Origin: Lachnospiraceae bacterium FE2018
GTDB taxonomy: Bacteria; Bacillota; Clostridia; Lachnospirales; Lachnospiraceae
DNA length: 59,454 nucleotides
Assembly (NCBI GenBank): GCA_000702845.1
Contig: JNKK01000015.1
Coordinates: 1 to 59,454 of the forward strand
Reading direction: 5' to 3'
The position numbers were made by a program, and so were the translations under genes. How positions within the stretch are numbered: the first letter of the stretch is position 1; each line of letters starts with the position of its first letter. The notes below the pieces were generated by a model. It was not told the DNA's origin and did not search any database. It saw only the letters and a program-made list of their open reading frames with translations. Below are positions 25,752-35,234 of this stretch, piece after piece.

Positions 25752-25828
25752 TTCTTCAGTGGGGTCGGTTCAGATCAATGATTTCAGAAGCGGCCCGAAA
25801 CAAAAGGAAAATGAAAAGAAGTTAAAAA

Positions 25829-26590
25829 ATGATTGACTTTCACACACATATCCTCCCCGGAATTGACGACGGCAGCAGGGATGTTGACATGTCCATGGCA
25901 ATGCTGCGGGAAGAACAATCACAGGGAATTCATACAATTATAGCGACACCTCACTTCTATGCGAACCGCAGATCAATTAATCAGTTTCTGGAACGGCGGC
26001 AGCATGCGTTCGAAAAACTGCAGACAGCTTTGGAAAAGGAAGGAAAGTCCCGGACATCATTGGACAGCACCGAAGGAAAAAGCAGACTTCCGCAGATTTT
26101 GACAGGAGCAGAGGTGTATTATTTTGCGGGTATGGGCCGCGCAGATCAGCTGCCGCAGCTCTGCATCGAGGGTACGGATACGATCCTGATCGAAATGCCG
26201 TTTGACCAGTGGCGCGAAGATCAGTTCCGCGATCTGAAAACCATCATCGAGAAGCAGCACCTGACCGTGGTTCTCGCGCATATCGAGCGCTATCCGGAGT
26301 TTCAGAAGAGCATGCGCGTCTGGGACAGCATTCTGGAATTACCCGTGATTCCGCAGCTGAATACAGGAAACTTCCTGAAGAAGGACAGCTTTTTTTCCAG
26401 AAATAAGAAGCGCAGATTTTGTCTGCAGATGTTAAAAGATCACAGTGAAGTATTACTCGGAAGCGACTGTCACAATCTGACCAGCAGGGTTCCGAACCTG
26501 GCTGCGGGACGCGCCGTCATCGCAAAGGAGCTGGGGGAAGAGGTACTGCACAAAAGTGACAGGACGGCCGACAGACTGCTTTCTGCCTGA
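25829..26590 (+). CDS. PHP-family protein-tyrosine phosphatase (CpsB/YwqE type)
   Basis: This 253-residue metal-dependent phosphatase of the PHP superfamily is the usual partner of bacterial tyrosine kinases in capsule loci. The metal-binding motifs are intact: DFHTHILPGIDDG at the N-terminus, TPHFY, VLAHIERY and the late GSDCHN. It presumably dephosphorylates the Tyr-rich tail of the kinase encoded at 28686 and so tunes chain length. It is the first gene of the glycan operon and is followed 17 bases later by the LCP gene. Confidence 0.93.
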   Translation: MIDFHTHILPGIDDGSRDVDMSMAMLREEQSQGIHTIIATPHFYANRRSINQFLERRQHAFEKLQTALEKEGKSRTSLDSTEGKSRLPQILTGAEVYYFAGMGRADQLPQLCIEGTDTILIEMPFDQWREDQFRDLKTIIEKQHLTVVLAHIERYPEFQKSMRVWDSILELPVIPQLNTGNFLKKDSFFSRNKKRRFCLQMLKDHSEVLLGSDCHNLTSRVPNLAAGRAVIAKELGEEVLHKSDRTADRLLSA

Positions 26591-26607
26591 ATAGGAGAAA
26601 ACGATCC

Positions 26608-27858
26608 ATGATTCATTTATTCAATCAAAGAAACAGGCATCACGGATCACAGACAATTAACCCGGTCTTTGGACTGCTCGTGATCGCAGGTGTATTTGCC
26701 GCGATCTTCGGTGTGGTTGTGCTGATACAGCATTTCCAGCAGAATAACACAAAGGCCGCGACATCAGAGCACAGTGCATTGCCCGACAGCGATAAAAAAA
26801 GAAAACTGAAAAACATAGACGATGCGAAATGGTCAGATGAAAATACGCTTTGCATCGATGATGAGATGTATGGGTTTGATCATCGTATTGAAACGTTTCT
26901 TTTCATTGGAACAGATCATAGTGGCAGCAGTGGAGATACAGAGTCAAATGCAGATGGCAGCACGGCGGCTGCAGATACACAGACTGTGCAAAGCGGCGCA
27001 CCGTTGGCTAACGAGGTTGAAGAAACCGACATTGATCTGACAGAAGAGGAAGCAATCAGCGGATACCATGGTGGTATGGCTGATTTCATGTTGTTAATGG
27101 TAATCGATCATACCGATGGGAAATACGGCTATCTGCAGATTGACCGAAATTCGGTTACAGAAGTTCCTATGCTGGATGAAAATGGTGAAATTGCGGGATA
27201 TCCGGTTGAACAGATTTGTACAGCGCACTGGTATGGTACCAATCCGACACAGAGTGCTGAAAACACCGTAGATACCGTGTGTGATTTTCTGGGTGAACTT
27301 GATCACATCGACGGATACTATGTGCTGGATATGGATTCAGTCAAGACATTGAACAGTACTATGGGCGGGGTAGAAGTGACATTCCATGAGGATCTGACAG
27401 AAGCTGATCCGGCGTTCCGGGATGGCGCGACGGTGCGTCTGACAGATGAACAGGCAGAGAAGCTGGTGCGGATCCGTATGGCCATGAAAGACGATTCCAA
27501 TGCAGCCCGTATGAACCGGCAGCGGATCTTCATGGAGGGATTTTTCAGACAGGCGATCAATGAAGTGCGATCCAATCCGAATTTTGCAAATACCCTTTGG
27601 ACGACGCTGCAGGATGTGGCGACAACTGATATGTCCGGTAATGATTTTTCACGAATCGCCGAAACACTGCGGAGCGATGACGGCAGCGGTATTCTTAAGT
27701 TTGATGGAAAGTCACAGCTAGGAACTCTGCTTGGAGACGGGCAGGAACACGAGGAGTTTTACCCGAGTACCCAGTCGATGGTTGATACACTAACAACGCT
27801 GTTTACGCTTCAGCACATCGACGAAGAAGATATCTACATTTCCGAGGATTATGAATAA
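26608..27858 (+). CDS. LytR-CpsA-Psr (LCP) family glycopolymer transferase
   Basis: This 416-residue membrane protein has one N-terminal helix (about 22-43) and an extracellular LCP domain. LCP enzymes transfer finished polymers from undecaprenyl carriers to peptidoglycan. Conserved elements include FLFIGTD, ADFMLLMVIDH, the Arg in QIDRNSVTEVP and the final VRIRMAMKDDSNAARMNRQR. An acidic, Ser-rich insert (about 108-150) interrupts the domain. Its position among assembly genes suggests it attaches this locus's glycan to the wall. AGGAG precedes the ATG. Confidence 0.88.
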   Translation: MIHLFNQRNRHHGSQTINPVFGLLVIAGVFAAIFGVVVLIQHFQQNNTKAATSEHSALPDSDKKRKLKNIDDAKWSDENTLCIDDEMYGFDHRIETFLFIGTDHSGSSGDTESNADGSTAAADTQTVQSGAPLANEVEETDIDLTEEEAISGYHGGMADFMLLMVIDHTDGKYGYLQIDRNSVTEVPMLDENGEIAGYPVEQICTAHWYGTNPTQSAENTVDTVCDFLGELDHIDGYYVLDMDSVKTLNSTMGGVEVTFHEDLTEADPAFRDGATVRLTDEQAEKLVRIRMAMKDDSNAARMNRQRIFMEGFFRQAINEVRSNPNFANTLWTTLQDVATTDMSGNDFSRIAETLRSDDGSGILKFDGKSQLGTLLGDGQEHEEFYPSTQSMVDTLTTLFTLQHIDEEDIYISEDYE

Positions 27859-27876
27859 GAAAGGAACGATTCCTAC

Positions 27877-28689
27877 ATGAACCAGCAGATACAGACACAA
27901 CCAAAAGATGATCAGACAGTAGAGATTGATCTGCTCGATCTTCTTGGGCTTTATATGAGCAGGCTGCCGCTGCTGATTGCCGCGATCATTATCGGCGCGC
28001 TGATTGCGGGGCTTGTTACGACTTTTATGATTCCGAAGAAGTATACTTCTACATCGAAGATGTATATGCTTTCTTCTTCCAGTAACTCCGTCCTCAATCT
28101 GTCGGATCTGAACCTCGGCACATCGCTTTCCAAGGACTATGTGCAGCTGATGTACAGCAGACCGGCCCTTGAGGATGTCATCACAAAGCTTCAGCTGGAT
28201 CTATCATATTCTCAGCTCCGCAGCATGATCAGCATGTCAGTTGTGGAAGGAACGCGAATCATCAGCATTAACGTAACCAGCAAGGATCCGCAGCTGGCGA
28301 TGGATATCGCAAACCAGATGACGCATACGACAAAGATCCTGCTGCCGAAGGTCATGGATGCACCGGCACCTACGATCGTGGAGGAGGCAATTCTCCCGTC
28401 GAGTCCGAGCTCTCCTAATTTAAGAAAGAATGTCATGGTTGGAGGAATGGCACTTCTTGTGCTGGTACTGGCAATATTGACCATTTTGTATCTGATGGAT
28501 GATACGATCAAAAATGCGGAAGATCTGGAGCGGGAATTCGGAGTTATGCCGCTCTCGGTTGTCCCGGAAGGTGAGATCAAAGGATTGAAGGATCCGGATC
28601 AGTCAGGCAAGAAAAGCCGGAGACGTAAACGGAAGTACACATCCTATACGACCGGCAATCAAAAGAAAAAGAAGGGAGGAAAGGCATGA
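27877..28689 (+). CDS. Polysaccharide chain-length regulator (Wzz/CapA type)
   Basis: This 270-residue membrane protein has two membrane helices (about 30-52 and 186-206) flanking an extracellular alpha-helical domain. It matches the transmembrane adaptor that activates the separate tyrosine kinase in Gram-positive capsule systems. The family signature is the EIDLLDLLGLYMSRLPLLI segment before the first helix and the Pro-rich ILPSSPSSPNLRK before the second. The basic C-terminal tail (KKSRRRKRKY) should face the cytoplasm. It overlaps the kinase gene by four bases (ATGA). Confidence 0.9.
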   Translation: MNQQIQTQPKDDQTVEIDLLDLLGLYMSRLPLLIAAIIIGALIAGLVTTFMIPKKYTSTSKMYMLSSSSNSVLNLSDLNLGTSLSKDYVQLMYSRPALEDVITKLQLDLSYSQLRSMISMSVVEGTRIISINVTSKDPQLAMDIANQMTHTTKILLPKVMDAPAPTIVEEAILPSSPSSPNLRKNVMVGGMALLVLVLAILTILYLMDDTIKNAEDLEREFGVMPLSVVPEGEIKGLKDPDQSGKKSRRRKRKYTSYTTGNQKKKKGGKA

Positions 28690-29405
28690 ATACAAAAGCA
28701 ATTATTGGTTTTGAGCCTGAACTTCCTTATTCCGTGGAAGAGGCGATCAACCGTCTCAGAATCAATATCAGTTTCCTGGGTCGTGATGTCAGAAAAATCA
28801 TGATCATCAGCTCCGAGCCAAATGAAGGGAAAAGCTTCATCGCCATGAACCTCTGGAAGCAGATGGCTTTGTCCGGCGAGCGTACAATTCTGGTCGACGC
28901 TGACATGCGCAAATCTGTCATGGCAGAGACCTACCAGATCTCCCGCGAGGACGGGAAAGAACTGTGGGGTCTCTCACATATGCTATCGAGCAACAAAAAG
29001 CTGCAGGACTGTCTGATGACAACCAAATACCAGTACGGGGATCTGCTTGTTAATACCAGCAACATCGTAAATCCTTCTATGCTGTTGGAAAGCAGGCGTT
29101 TTGAAGAGCTGATGGAATTGCTGTCGAAGTATTACCGCTATGTCTTTCTGGATGTTCCGCCGCTCGGTCTTGTGGCAGACGCGGAGCGCATCGGAAATAT
29201 CTGTGATGGCGCAATACTGACGGTGCGCGCGGGTGTCACATCTAAGAGAATCATCCGAAATTCCATTTCACAGTTGGAACGCGCGGGTTGTCCGTTGCTC
29301 GGTTTTGTGCTGAACCGTGCCGGCGCGAACGGCAATAAATACTATAAGAAATATTACGGAAAATACTACAGCCAGTATTACGGCAGTGAATATTATCAGA
29401 AGTAA
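28686..29405 (+). CDS. Bacterial tyrosine kinase (CpsD/CapB type)
   Basis: This 239-residue cytoplasmic BY-kinase regulates polymer length and export by autophosphorylation. Walker A reads SSEPNEGKSF, Walker A' ILVDADMRKS and Walker B VFLDVPP. The C-terminal Tyr cluster (KYYKKYYGKYYSQYYG) holds the autophosphorylation sites that the upstream PHP phosphatase would reverse. It is translationally coupled to the chain-length regulator. Confidence 0.93.
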   Translation: MNTKAIIGFEPELPYSVEEAINRLRINISFLGRDVRKIMIISSEPNEGKSFIAMNLWKQMALSGERTILVDADMRKSVMAETYQISREDGKELWGLSHMLSSNKKLQDCLMTTKYQYGDLLVNTSNIVNPSMLLESRRFEELMELLSKYYRYVFLDVPPLGLVADAERIGNICDGAILTVRAGVTSKRIIRNSISQLERAGCPLLGFVLNRAGANGNKYYKKYYGKYYSQYYGSEYYQK

Positions 29406-29496
29406 ATCCGTTACATTCTGTCGGGAGTTCCCGAAAGATTTATTCTCTCGGTTACTCTATATAAAAATCTCATCATGAAAGGAGGTGAAAAAGAGC

Positions 29497-30222
29497 ATGG
29501 TTTACAGAAAGAGAGTGCTTGCACTGGCACTCGCGGCATCGCTTGTATTTGGCACAGCGCTGACAGCAAGTGCGGCAACCGGCAGTCCGGTTACGCCGGT
29601 CACACCGACACCGACACCGACTCCGACACCGACAGTGGCACCGACGACAGCACCAGCAACAGATGCGTTGGATGATAACACGAAAGATCATAATGATAAT
29701 ACAGTTATCTCAACGATCAAAGACGGCAAGGCAACTGTCATCAAGGTAGAAGCCGACAATAATACTGCTGCAGGCAGGAATGTCACACTGTCAGTTGCAC
29801 AGGATCCGACGACAAAGCAGTCTGTCCCGATCGTTGCAGTGAATAAGAATGTATTCAGCAGCAGCAAGGGTCAGATCGTAACAAATGTTATTGTTAGGCC
29901 GCAGGGCGCAAACACAATCGTCATTAAGACGAAAGCCTTCAACAAATCCAAGGTTAAGAAACTGACATTGGATCTGGGCGCAACCGGTAAGGTTAAGATT
30001 CAGAAGAATGCCTTCAAGAAACTGAAGACAAAGAAGCAGAAGATTACCATTATCATCAAAGCCAAGAAGGCAAGTCAGGTCAAAGCCAACAAAAAAGCAT
30101 TTGCAAAACTGGGCAAGAAATCTGTGATTAAAGTCAAGAAGACAATGTCCAAGAAAGAGTTCAAGAAACTTAAAAAGCAGCTGAAGAAAGCCGGATTCAA
30201 GGGCAAGATCAAGCGTGCATGA
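29497..30222 (+). CDS. Small secreted Lys-rich protein in the glycan locus
   Basis: This 241-residue exported protein has a signal peptide (cleavage near ASA-AT) and a Thr-Pro repeat (PTPTPTPTPT). A domain of about 90 residues follows, then a very basic BspA-like C-terminal module (NAFKKLKTKKQKITIII, KKAFAKLGKKSVIKVKK). ATG 29497 is chosen because a perfect AAAGGAGGTGA ends nine bases before it; the GTG at 29485 overlaps that site. The same kind of module ends the giant protein at 14810. Its place between assembly and sugar genes suggests it works on or with the glycan, perhaps binding it by charge. That is inference. Confidence 0.75.
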   Translation: MVYRKRVLALALAASLVFGTALTASAATGSPVTPVTPTPTPTPTPTVAPTTAPATDALDDNTKDHNDNTVISTIKDGKATVIKVEADNNTAAGRNVTLSVAQDPTTKQSVPIVAVNKNVFSSSKGQIVTNVIVRPQGANTIVIKTKAFNKSKVKKLTLDLGATGKVKIQKNAFKKLKTKKQKITIIIKAKKASQVKANKKAFAKLGKKSVIKVKKTMSKKEFKKLKKQLKKAGFKGKIKRA

Positions 30223-30327
30223 CCTGACGTAATCTAAGTGCGAAGGTTCGTTCATGTGGGAGCGCTGTCGAGCGCTCGGCGGGGCTTTCACATGATTGAA
30301 CTGTACACTACGGAGATATTTATTATT

Positions 30328-32367
30328 ATGGCAGATTCATATAATAATAAAAACAGAATAAGAAAATTCCGTTTAGAGCACTGGCAGATTATCGCCTTCT
30401 GTATGGTCGTATATGATGCTATTGCTGTAAATGTTGCATATTTAGGCGCATTACTGCTTCGTTTTGATCTGCGATTTTCGTTAATCGACGCGAAGTACCT
30501 GAATGCATTTTACCGGTTTGCTCCATACTATACTGCTTTTTGTCTGATCGTATTTGGAATTCTGCGTCTGTACAGAAGCATCTGGCGTTTTGCGAGCTAC
30601 AATGAACTGATGCGCGTGATCCTGTCTTCCATCCTGACAACGGTATTTCAGGTGGTATTCATTACGACAATGATACAGCGCATGCCGATTTCCTATTATG
30701 TGTTTGGATCCAGCATTCAGTTTGCCCTGATTCTCAGCATTCGTTTCATCTATCGCTTTATTCTGCTCCTACGGGGAGAGAATCATAAAGAGGAAGCAGG
30801 AAAGCATATTCCGAATATCATGATTGTCGGAGCGGGCAATGCGGGACAGATCATCCATCGCGATATCAGACGCTCTCCTGAAGTAAATGGAAAGGTCGTC
30901 TGTTTTATTGATGACAATCCGAATAAATTGGGGCGTTACGTGAACGGTGTTCCTGTTGTCGGCAGCAGGGAGGATATCCTGCAGGCATGTGAAAAGTACG
31001 GGATTGATAAGATCTATGTAGCGATTCCGAGTGCATCGGAAGAAGAGCGGAGCGCGATTCTGAATATCTGTAATGAAACCGGCTGTGAGTTGAAGAATCT
31101 GCCCGGAATCTATCAGATTGTAAACGGTGAAGTATCCGTCTCACAGATGCGTGATGTGGCGATTGAAGATCTTCTTGGCAGAGAGCAGATCCAGGTAAAT
31201 CTCGATGAACTGTATCAGCACATCAGCGGGAAAACAATTCTGGTTACCGGTGGGGGCGGTTCGATCGGCTCCGAATTGTGCCGCCAGATCGCGGGACATC
31301 AGCCGAAACAGTTGATTATTTATGATATTTATGAAAACAATGTCTATGAGATTCAGCAGGATTTAAAGAAAAAATATCCCGATTTGAATCTTGTTGCGAT
31401 CATTGCTTCGGTGCGTGACAGCCGAAAGTTGTTTCAGGTGTTTGAACAGTACCGCCCGCAGTTGGTTTACCATGCGGCGGCACATAAGCACGTTCCTCTA
31501 ATGGAGGACAGTCCCTGCGAGGCGATCAAGAACAACGCAATCGGTACATATAAGACAGCGTTTGCTGCTTCATCTCACGGCTGTGAGCGGTTTGTCCTGA
31601 TCAGCACGGACAAGGCAGTGAATCCGACAAATATTATGGGGGCATCCAAACGTCTCTGTGAGATGATCATTCAGGCTTTCGACAGTAAGATCAAAGCAGG
31701 AAAAGCAGATGAGATTCCGCAGCTTTTCACGCATCATACAAGTGATTTGGTACAAAATCCTGCCGTGATCAAAGCAATGAAGCACACGAAGACAGAGTTT
31801 GTCGCGGTGCGTTTCGGCAATGTGCTCGGATCAAACGGATCTGTGATTCCGCTGTTTAAGAAGCAGATTGCAGCAGGTGGTCCAGTGACTGTGACCCATC
31901 CGGATATCATCCGCTATTTCATGACGATTCCGGAGGCGGTCAGCCTGGTATTGCAGGCTGGCACTTATGCAAAGGGAGGTGAGATCTTTGTGCTTGATAT
32001 GGGAGAACCAGTCAAGATCGATGATCTGGCGCGAAACCTGATCAAACTTTCCGGACACAAGCCAGACGTGGATATAAAAATTGTCTATACCGGTCTCAGA
32101 CCCGGCGAGAAGCTTTATGAAGAAAAGCTGATGGCTGAGGAAGGACTACAGAAAACGGACAATGACCTCATTCATATCGGTATGCCGATTCCGTTTGATA
32201 TTGAAGTATTCCTGGGACAACTGGAAGGGTTGATGGATGCTGCCTATAAGAATAAGAATGATATCAGGGAACGGGTTGAAAATGTTGTGAGTACCTATCA
32301 TCCGGCTATGAATGAGCATCGCATCAAAAACAATGGTGAAGCATTAAGACTGGCAAAGGCTATTTAA
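30328..32367 (+). CDS. PglF/CapD-like UDP-sugar 4,6-dehydratase
   Basis: This membrane enzyme probably converts UDP-GlcNAc to a UDP-4-keto-6-deoxy sugar. Four N-terminal membrane helices precede two Rossmann domains: NMIVGAGNAG-type near residue 165 and ILVTGGGGSIGSE near 300. The active site reads STDKAVNPTNIMGASKR, with Met replacing the usual Tyr of the Y-x-x-x-K pair, as in PglF/WbpM-type enzymes. The ATG at 30328 is preferred by homology to the membrane domain; the frame is open 30 codons further. A hairpin (30260-30277) precedes it. Its product is the natural substrate for the aminotransferase downstream. Confidence 0.92.
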   Translation: MADSYNNKNRIRKFRLEHWQIIAFCMVVYDAIAVNVAYLGALLLRFDLRFSLIDAKYLNAFYRFAPYYTAFCLIVFGILRLYRSIWRFASYNELMRVILSSILTTVFQVVFITTMIQRMPISYYVFGSSIQFALILSIRFIYRFILLLRGENHKEEAGKHIPNIMIVGAGNAGQIIHRDIRRSPEVNGKVVCFIDDNPNKLGRYVNGVPVVGSREDILQACEKYGIDKIYVAIPSASEEERSAILNICNETGCELKNLPGIYQIVNGEVSVSQMRDVAIEDLLGREQIQVNLDELYQHISGKTILVTGGGGSIGSELCRQIAGHQPKQLIIYDIYENNVYEIQQDLKKKYPDLNLVAIIASVRDSRKLFQVFEQYRPQLVYHAAAHKHVPLMEDSPCEAIKNNAIGTYKTAFAASSHGCERFVLISTDKAVNPTNIMGASKRLCEMIIQAFDSKIKAGKADEIPQLFTHHTSDLVQNPAVIKAMKHTKTEFVAVRFGNVLGSNGSVIPLFKKQIAAGGPVTVTHPDIIRYFMTIPEAVSLVLQAGTYAKGGEIFVLDMGEPVKIDDLARNLIKLSGHKPDVDIKIVYTGLRPGEKLYEEKLMAEEGLQKTDNDLIHIGMPIPFDIEVFLGQLEGLMDAAYKNKNDIRERVENVVSTYHPAMNEHRIKNNGEALRLAKAI

Positions 32368-32413
32368 GTAATTTATTTATAGTAATTCAACATTAATACT
32401 AACTATAAGAGGC

Positions 32414-32443
32414 GCAGCAGACAGATGTGTCTGCTGCTCTTTT
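32414..32443 (+). terminator. Terminator between dehydratase and aminotransferase genes
   Basis: A perfect 10-bp stem (GCAGCAGACA with TGTCTGCTGC) with loop GATG is followed by TCTTTT. It is expected to reduce read-through into the next gene. Confidence 0.75.
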
Positions 32444-32461
32444 ACGCAGAGGAGTACTGTT

Positions 32462-33757
32462 ATGGATTTTTTGAAGGATCCAAGATTTGCTGGAATCGAG
32501 CGATTTGATAAGAAAATATGGCTTTCATCACCTACGATGCATGGGGATGAGCAGCGTTGGGTGGATGAGGCAATTCAGACCAACTGGGTATCTACCGTCG
32601 GAGCAAATATTAATGCGGTAGAAGAAATGATGGCAGAGTATGTTGGGGTAAAGTATGCTGTCGGACTTTCCTGCGGTACTTCCGCGCTGCATCTTGCAAT
32701 CAAGCTGGCGGGTGAGAAGCTGTATGGTCAGGCAAGACCAAATCAGGGAACACTTCAGGGACATCGGGTATTCTGCTCTGACATGACATTTGATGCTTCT
32801 ATCAATCCCGTTGCTTATGAAGACGGGGAAGCTGTATTCATCGATACCGAATACGATACCTGGAATATGTGTCCGGAGGCTTTAGAGAAAGCATTTGAGT
32901 TGTACCCAGAGGTCAAACTGGTAGTAATTGCGCATTTGTATGGCACGCCCGGAAAGATGGATGAAATAAAATCCATATGCAAGGAACATGACGCTTTGAT
33001 TGTTGAAGATGCTGCAGAAAGTCTCGGGGCAACTTATAAAGGTGTGCAGACCGGAAGCATAGGTGATTACAATGCGATTTCTTTTAATGGAAATAAGATC
33101 ATTACAGGCAGCGCCGGCGGACTGTTCCTGACGAACAGTAAAACGGATGCCGAGAAGATCAGAAAATGGTCTACTCAGAGCCGGGAAGCCGCTCCGTGGT
33201 ATCAGCATGAAGAGATCGGATACAATTACCGGATGAGCAATATCATTGCAGGTGTGGTGAGAGGTCAGATTCCTTATTTAAATGAGCATATTGCGCAGAA
33301 AGCTGCTATCTACGAAAGATACAAAAAAGAATTAACTGATCTTCCTGTGAAGATGAATCCATTTGATATAGAAAAGTCAATACCGAACTACTGGCTATCG
33401 TGCCTGATCATTGATGAAGATGCAATGGCTCCGATGGTTAGAGGAGAACAGGATTATTTGTATAAGAGTGAAAGTGGGAAGAGTTCTCCACAGGAAATTT
33501 TAGATGCGCTTACAGCATTTAATGCGGAAGGTCGTCCGATTTGGAAGCCCATGCATATGCAGCCGATATACCGGACGAACCCGTTCATAACCGCATCTGG
33601 TAATGGCCGTGGACGTACAAATGCTTATATTTCCGGCACTTTCGAGGATGTAGGAGCTGATATTTTCAGGAGAGGGCTCTGTTTGCCGAGCGACAATAAG
33701 ATGACGGAAGAGCAGCAGGACGTAATTATCGATATTATTCACAAGTGTTTCCTCTAA
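32462..33757 (+). CDS. DegT/DnrJ/EryC1 sugar aminotransferase (PglE-like)
   Basis: This 431-residue PLP-dependent enzyme transfers an amino group to a 4-keto sugar nucleotide. SCGTSALHLAIKLAG forms the cofactor phosphate site, DAAESLGA the pyridine-binding Asp, and the Schiff-base Lys is in SFNGNKIITGSAGG. With the upstream 4,6-dehydratase it should give a UDP-4-amino-4,6-dideoxy sugar, as in the Campylobacter bacillosamine pathway. No PglD-type acetyltransferase gene is present in the window. AGGAG precedes the ATG. Confidence 0.92.
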   Translation: MDFLKDPRFAGIERFDKKIWLSSPTMHGDEQRWVDEAIQTNWVSTVGANINAVEEMMAEYVGVKYAVGLSCGTSALHLAIKLAGEKLYGQARPNQGTLQGHRVFCSDMTFDASINPVAYEDGEAVFIDTEYDTWNMCPEALEKAFELYPEVKLVVIAHLYGTPGKMDEIKSICKEHDALIVEDAAESLGATYKGVQTGSIGDYNAISFNGNKIITGSAGGLFLTNSKTDAEKIRKWSTQSREAAPWYQHEEIGYNYRMSNIIAGVVRGQIPYLNEHIAQKAAIYERYKKELTDLPVKMNPFDIEKSIPNYWLSCLIIDEDAMAPMVRGEQDYLYKSESGKSSPQEILDALTAFNAEGRPIWKPMHMQPIYRTNPFITASGNGRGRTNAYISGTFEDVGADIFRRGLCLPSDNKMTEEQQDVIIDIIHKCFL

Positions 33758-34012
33758 AGCGGCTGGACATGAATGAGGCGGTCAGATAGCAAGATACCGT
33801 ATCGGCTGAGTATCAATCAGGCGGTTACAGTGAATCTGCCGCATATGCATGAGGGGTGTATATGTACATCTGCCGCATATGCATAAGGCTTGTACAGAGG
33901 AAAAGTGGCATCTGCTGAATGTGCATCAGGTGGTCATAGACGGAAAATGGCATCGACTGCATATGAATTAGGAAGCCATATGTATATCTGCCGCATATGA
34001 ATGAGAGTGCCA
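33758..34012. repeat. Seven degenerate repeats in a 339-base gap
   Basis: A motif of the type ATCTGCCGCATATGCATGAGG recurs with divergence at about 33759, 33801, 33834, 33867, 33909, 33951 and 33985, at irregular 33-43 base intervals. Several copies are followed by similar sequence (GGTCAGATAG, GGTTACAG, GGTCATAG). I see no protein-coding gene in the gap. The minus-strand open frame over it only repeats the motif. Confidence 0.7.
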
Positions 34013-34096
34013 CATTGGGTGCAATTTCGACCGAATGTTTTCAGGTGGAATTGCTGGAGATCATAAAGAGAAAAGCAGCATAAAGGATAGATTCAA

Positions 34097-35191
34097 ATGA
34101 AAACAGTTTTGTTTGTGAGCAACGTATCGGCTGGGCTAATTAACTTCCGGCACGAGCTTATTGAAACGCTTGTAAAAGACTATAGAGTTGTGATCTTTGC
34201 AAAAGATACTGGCCGCGTTGACGAAGCAAAGGCAATGGGCTGTGAATTCCATGAATTTGCTATGAATACGCATGGAAAGAACCCGGTTGCTGAGCTGAAG
34301 CTGATTAGTACGTATAAAAAAGAAATTCGCAAAATCGCGCCTGATATTGTACTCACTTACACTATCAAACCAAACATTTATGCTGGCATGGCGTGCGCTT
34401 CTCTGGGTATCCCCTATGTGGCGAATATCACAGGATTGGGAACGGCTGTGGAAAACAGCGGAATTATGCAGAAAATTGCTCTTCCACTTTATAAGCATGG
34501 CTTACGCAAAGCACAGAAGGTCTTCTTCCAGAACAAGCCCAATATGGACTTCATGGTTGAGAGAGGAATTGTAAAGGGGCCACATGAGTTGATCCCTGGG
34601 TCCGGTGTCAATTTGGATCGTTACCCTCTCATGGAGTACCCGCAGGGTGAAACGATTGAGTTTGTGTACATCGCTCGGATCATGAAAGAAAAGGGTATTG
34701 ACCAGTATCTGGATGCAGCTAAGTTTATTCGATCAAAGTATCCGAGCACAATCTTCCATGTGTGTGGTGCCTGCGATAAAGAGTATGAAGCGATCCTCAA
34801 AGAACTGAATGATAACGGAACAATTATCTATCACGGAAGAATCAGCGATGTGGTTGGAATGCACCGGGGTTCTTCCTGCACAATTCATCCCACCTATTAT
34901 CCCGAAGGGATGAGCAATGTACTTCTGGAGAGTTGTGCATGTGGTCGGCCGGTAATTACTACAGACCGTTCAGGCTGCCGTGAGATTGTAGACGAGGGTG
35001 TGAATGGTTTTCTGGTTAAAGAGCGAGACAGTGCTGACCTGATTAAGAAGGTCGAGAAGTTCCTGAGTCTCAGCTGGGAAGAGAGGAAGGCCATGGGTTT
35101 GGCGGCTAGAGCAAAGGTCGAGAAGGAATTTGACCGGCAGATTGTTGTCAGGAAGTATATAGATGAAGTAGAAATAGTATCTATAAAATAG
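34097..35191 (+). CDS. Glycosyltransferase, GT-B fold (family 4 like)
   Basis: This 364-residue cytoplasmic glycosyltransferase resembles PglA-type enzymes, which add the second sugar onto an undecaprenyl-linked primer. The N-terminal FVSNVSAGLINFRHELIE, the GLGTAVEN loop and the C-terminal nucleotide-sugar site (HPTYYPEGMSNVLLESCACG) are typical. It is the only clear glycosyltransferase between 25.8 and 59 kb besides the phosphoglycosyl transferase, so the glycan unit is either very short or completed by genes elsewhere. Confidence 0.9.
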   Translation: MKTVLFVSNVSAGLINFRHELIETLVKDYRVVIFAKDTGRVDEAKAMGCEFHEFAMNTHGKNPVAELKLISTYKKEIRKIAPDIVLTYTIKPNIYAGMACASLGIPYVANITGLGTAVENSGIMQKIALPLYKHGLRKAQKVFFQNKPNMDFMVERGIVKGPHELIPGSGVNLDRYPLMEYPQGETIEFVYIARIMKEKGIDQYLDAAKFIRSKYPSTIFHVCGACDKEYEAILKELNDNGTIIYHGRISDVVGMHRGSSCTIHPTYYPEGMSNVLLESCACGRPVITTDRSGCREIVDEGVNGFLVKERDSADLIKKVEKFLSLSWEERKAMGLAARAKVEKEFDRQIVVRKYIDEVEIVSIK

Positions 35192-35234
35192 GGCAAGAAA
35201 CTATGATTATCAAAACAATACTTAGGTGAGTTTG

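Noticed and set aside
30260-30277. Hairpin GAGCGCT-GTCG-AGCGCTC before the dehydratase gene as a terminator
   Set aside because: No T-run follows, so it is at most an mRNA structure.
33825-34013. 62-codon minus-strand frame with repeated His-Met-x-x-Met
   Set aside because: It is the translation of the degenerate DNA repeats; no start signal or family.
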